Below are positions 15,142-17,564 of a DNA stretch of 17,564 nt, piece by piece; within the stretch, counting starts at the first letter, position 1, and every line of letters starts with the position of its first letter. Source of the DNA: Pseudomonadales bacterium. GTDB taxonomy: Bacteria; Pseudomonadota; Gammaproteobacteria; Pseudomonadales; Pseudohongiellaceae. The notes under the pieces were generated by a model. That model worked only from the letters and a program-made list of their open reading frames with translations, was not told the origin of the DNA and searched no databases. The translations under genes and the position numbers were made by a program. The stretch is taken from assembly GCA_024234325.1 (NCBI GenBank), contig JACKOJ010000013.1:1-17564 (forward strand), read 5' to 3'.

Positions 15142-15272
15142 TGGAAAAACAGTAACTAAAACAGGTGGTTAATAAATTTTTCCTCGCTGCGTTTAAGTCA
15201 TTCCGCCATTGTTTGGTGAAATTCCCCGCAACGGCGCCGTGAGACTTCGCAGAACGCCTGTTCGGGGCTTTC
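15142..15272. promoter_or_regulatory. Divergent control region upstream of the sigma54 promoter
   Basis: This stretch is gene-free. It holds an AT-rich part at about 15144-15178, which could bend for IHF, and a perfect ten-base palindrome ACGGCGCCGT (15231-15240) about 100 bases upstream of the sigma54 promoter, a place where activator sites often lie. No second copy of the palindrome was seen; both roles are inference. Confidence 0.3.
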
Positions 15273-15302
15273 TTGCACCGGGGCCTGCGACCTGTTTATA
15301 CT
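15273..15302 (+). promoter_or_regulatory. Possible sigma70 promoter of the PQQ dehydrogenase gene
   Basis: TTGCAC (15273-15278, 3/6) and TATACT (15297-15302, 5/6) are 18 bases apart, just upstream of the GAAGGAA ribosome site and ATG 15333. The -10 is good and the -35 is poor, suggesting a weak or activated promoter. Confidence 0.4.
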
Positions 15303-15332
15303 CCTGATTCATTCTGAGAAGGAATCCGCTTT

Positions 15333-17456
15333 ATGAAGACACGTGTGTTTTGCCAGCTTGGTCTTGTGGCGCTGTTGGCTGCCTGTTCCGGCGAACAGGC
15401 CAGCAATCCTCCGGCCGCCGTTATCGAGCAGACCCCCGAGCGCCAGGTGCCGGAAGAGTTCATCACGGCACAGGACATCCGCAGCGCCGCCTCCAACAAT
15501 GCGGAGTGGCTGACCTATGGCCGCACCTACGCGGAGGACCGCTACAGCCCCTTAAGCAGCATCAATCGCGATTCGGTACAGCAGCTCGGGGTGGCCTGGT
15601 CCTTCGAGCTGGATACCAACCGGGGGCAGGAGGCAACGCCGCTGGTGATCGATGGTGTGGTCTACTTTACGTCGGCCTGGAGCAAGGCCTTCGCGGTGGA
15701 TGCGCGCACGGGCACGGAGCTGTGGCGCTATGACCCGCGCGTGCCGGGGCGTTACGGGGTGAATGCCTGCTGCGACGTGGTCAACCGCGGCATGGCGGCC
15801 TGGGGCGACAAGGTGTATTTCGGCACGATCGACGGGCGCCTGATTGCGCTGGATCGTGAGACGGGCGAGGAGGCCTGGAGCGTGGAGACGGCGGACCCGG
15901 AGCTGCGCTACACCATTACGGGGGCGCCGCGGGTCATCGACGGCCGCGTGATCATCGGCAATGGCGGTGCGGAACTGGGTGTGCGCGGCTATGTGTCGGC
16001 CTACGACTCGGAAAGTGGCGAGATGCTGTGGCGCTTCTACACGGTGCCTGGCAACCCGGCGGACGGTTTCGAGAGCCCGGCGATGGAAATGGCGGCGCAG
16101 ACCTGGGCCGGTGACTGGTGGGCGCTGGGCGGTGGTGGCACGGTGTGGGATTCGATGGCCTACGACCCGGAGCTGAATCTGCTCTACATTGGCGTGGGCA
16201 ATGGCAGCCCGTGGAACCACGAGATTCGTTCCAATGGCGAGGGGGACAATCTGTTCCTGTCGTCGATTGTGGCACTGCGTGCGGACACCGGGGAATATGT
16301 GTGGCACTTCCAGACGACGCCGGCGGAGTCCTGGGACTACACGGCCACGCAGCACATCATGCTGGCAGATATCGACATCAACGGGCGTGAGCGCAAGGTG
16401 TTGATGCAGGCGCCGAAGAACGGTTTCTTCTACGTGATCGACCGCACCAATGGTGAGTTCATCTCCGGCAACAATTATGTGGAGATCAACTGGGCATCGG
16501 GCCTGGATCCGGTGACGGGGCGCCCGATCGAGGCGGAAGGCATCCGCTACAAGGACCAGCCGATGGTGATGATGCCGGGGCCGCTGGGGGGGCATAACTG
16601 GTACCCAATGTCCCGCGACCCGGCGACCGGCTATGTGTTCCTGCCGACGCAGAATACGTCCTCGGTCTATTCCAATTCGGGCAGCATGGAAAAGAACAAC
16701 GTGGGCTGGAACCTGGGGCAGGGGCCGTCATCGCAGCCGATCCGCAATCCGCAGGATCGTGCGCGTTCGCAGGCGCTGACGCCGTCGAGTCTGATTGCCT
16801 GGGACCCGGTGACGCAGAGCCCGGCATGGCGGGTGGATTACCCGGTGTATGGCAACAGTGGGACGCTGGCGACGGGCGGTGGCCTGGTGTTTCAGGGGTC
16901 GGCGGACGGGGTGTTTCATGCCTATGGGACGGATGACGGGGTGGAATACTGGAACCGGGAAGTGGGTGACGCGATTCTGGGCGGCCCGGTGACCTATGAG
17001 CTGGATGGTGAGCAGTATGTGCTGGCACTGGCGGGGCAGGGCGGGGCGATCCCGCTGACGATGGGGCTGCTGTCGGGCAATCATCCGCGTTACATGAACG
17101 GGCGTCTGATCGCGTTCAAGCTGGGGGCGACGGGGGAGCTGTCGATTCCGGAACCGACACCGCCGGAGCCACTGAACACGGACATCACGACGACGCGGGG
17201 CGATACGCTGGCGGGAGCGGCGGCCTACGGGAGCTATTGTTCGGTGTGTCATGGGCCGGCGGCGCTGAGCGTGGGGTCGATTCCGGACCTGCGTTTCTCG
17301 TCGAGCATTCTGAACCAGGATGCGTTCATGAGCATTGTGCTGGACGGGTTGTTTGCGTCGCGGGGGATGGCGAGTTTTGCGGCGGATCTGGGGGCGATTG
17401 ATGTGGAGAATATTCGCGCCTATCTGTTGCAGCAGGCGGCTGCGGTGCCGCGCTAG
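15333..17456 (+). CDS. Lipoprotein PQQ-dependent alcohol dehydrogenase with C-terminal cytochrome c (quinohaemoprotein)
   Basis: This encodes a 707-residue quinohaemoprotein of the methanol/ethanol dehydrogenase family (type II), which oxidises alcohols with PQQ and passes electrons to its own haem. Start ATG 15333 follows GAAGGAA. A lipobox LAAC (Cys18) predicts a membrane-anchored lipoprotein, uncommon for this family, where plain signal peptides are usual. The eight-blade propeller covers about 50-600 and includes the vicinal disulfide NACCDVVNRG (Cys146-Cys147), GGGGTVWDSMAYDP and the active-site WDYTAT with likely catalytic Asp335. The residue two after it is Thr337, not Asp, so the enzyme is predicted to use calcium rather than a lanthanide. 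A short linker leads to the haem motif CSVCH (636-640), with RGMASF giving the likely Met ligand. No PQQ synthesis genes are here. Confidence 0.94.
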   Translation: MKTRVFCQLGLVALLAACSGEQASNPPAAVIEQTPERQVPEEFITAQDIRSAASNNAEWLTYGRTYAEDRYSPLSSINRDSVQQLGVAWSFELDTNRGQEATPLVIDGVVYFTSAWSKAFAVDARTGTELWRYDPRVPGRYGVNACCDVVNRGMAAWGDKVYFGTIDGRLIALDRETGEEAWSVETADPELRYTITGAPRVIDGRVIIGNGGAELGVRGYVSAYDSESGEMLWRFYTVPGNPADGFESPAMEMAAQTWAGDWWALGGGGTVWDSMAYDPELNLLYIGVGNGSPWNHEIRSNGEGDNLFLSSIVALRADTGEYVWHFQTTPAESWDYTATQHIMLADIDINGRERKVLMQAPKNGFFYVIDRTNGEFISGNNYVEINWASGLDPVTGRPIEAEGIRYKDQPMVMMPGPLGGHNWYPMSRDPATGYVFLPTQNTSSVYSNSGSMEKNNVGWNLGQGPSSQPIRNPQDRARSQALTPSSLIAWDPVTQSPAWRVDYPVYGNSGTLATGGGLVFQGSADGVFHAYGTDDGVEYWNREVGDAILGGPVTYELDGEQYVLALAGQGGAIPLTMGLLSGNHPRYMNGRLIAFKLGATGELSIPEPTPPEPLNTDITTTRGDTLAGAAAYGSYCSVCHGPAALSVGSIPDLRFSSSILNQDAFMSIVLDGLFASRGMASFAADLGAIDVENIRAYLLQQAAAVPR

Positions 17457-17508
17457 TTTTTGCACTCTGAATCCAGGTCGGAGACCCGGAGATTTCCGTT
17501 CCGGGCAC

Positions 17509-17561
17509 GCCGTGAATCCGTCCGTGGAGGCTCTGCCGCCGCCGTCCTGGCGGCTCACGGC
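17509..17561. repeat. REP-like palindromic element (cut at window end)
   Basis: GCCGTGA (17509-17515) and TCACGGC (17555-17561) are perfect reverse complements that enclose a second stem, GCCGCC (17538-17543) and GGCGGC (17549-17554), around GTCCT. The form, GTGAATCCGTCCGTGGAGG plus a GC-rich hairpin, resembles palindromic intergenic repeats known in several gammaproteobacterial genomes. Only one copy is in this window. A smaller inverted repeat CCCGGA/TCCGGG lies before it at 17485-17505. Confidence 0.45.
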
Positions 17562-17564
17562 CCG

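Overview
The window looks like a chromosomal segment of a moderately GC-rich, probably aquatic gammaproteobacterium. This rests on the CopA/CopB pair, DUF4136 lipoprotein, DUF3570/DUF4266/ApbE set, PQQ dehydrogenase and GC-rich palindromic intergenic repeat; the genus cannot be fixed from the sequence alone. There are fourteen supported protein genes, of which one (copA) is cut by the window edge. No rRNA, tRNA, CRISPR array or insertion sequence was seen.

Left block, 1-8407, all on the plus strand and metal-flavoured. It starts with the 3' part of a CopA multicopper oxidase, translationally coupled (ATGA) to a histidine-rich CopB. A SIMPL-domain secreted protein follows, then a secreted YcnI/DUF1775-like protein. 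A sigma70-like promoter (4187-4214) then appears to start a tight four-gene operon: a small secreted protein, a DUF4266 lipoprotein with a GGGGGCGCY tail, an 861-residue protein that seems to fuse two outer-membrane barrels (DUF3570 plus a copper-operon 'transporter' barrel) through a His/Met-rich linker, and a divergent ApbE-type flavin transferase. The DUF3570 half contains DSWSGAT, a full match to the known FMN-attachment consensus. The most interesting reading of the window is therefore a copper-linked, flavinylated outer-membrane redox system. Both small secreted proteins are predicted to expose histidine as the first mature residue, as copper-binding histidine-brace-type proteins do.

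Middle block, 8408-9940. A secreted cyclase-family (kynurenine formamidase-like) hydrolase is followed by a conserved small hypothetical gene. A strong intrinsic terminator serves the converging minus-strand DUF4136 lipoprotein gene.

Right block, 9941-15058, minus strand. A three-gene MacB-like ABC exporter (ATPase, FtsX/MacB permease, HlyD-type adaptor) is read leftwards from a near-consensus sigma54 (-24/-12) promoter at 15124-15141. Downstream of it the DUF4136 lipoprotein gene has its own leader, with an FNR/Anr-type box, an eight-G tract and a long hairpin. Divergent from the ABC operon is a lipoprotein quinohaemoprotein alcohol dehydrogenase (PQQ plus c-type haem), after which the window ends in a palindromic REP-like element.
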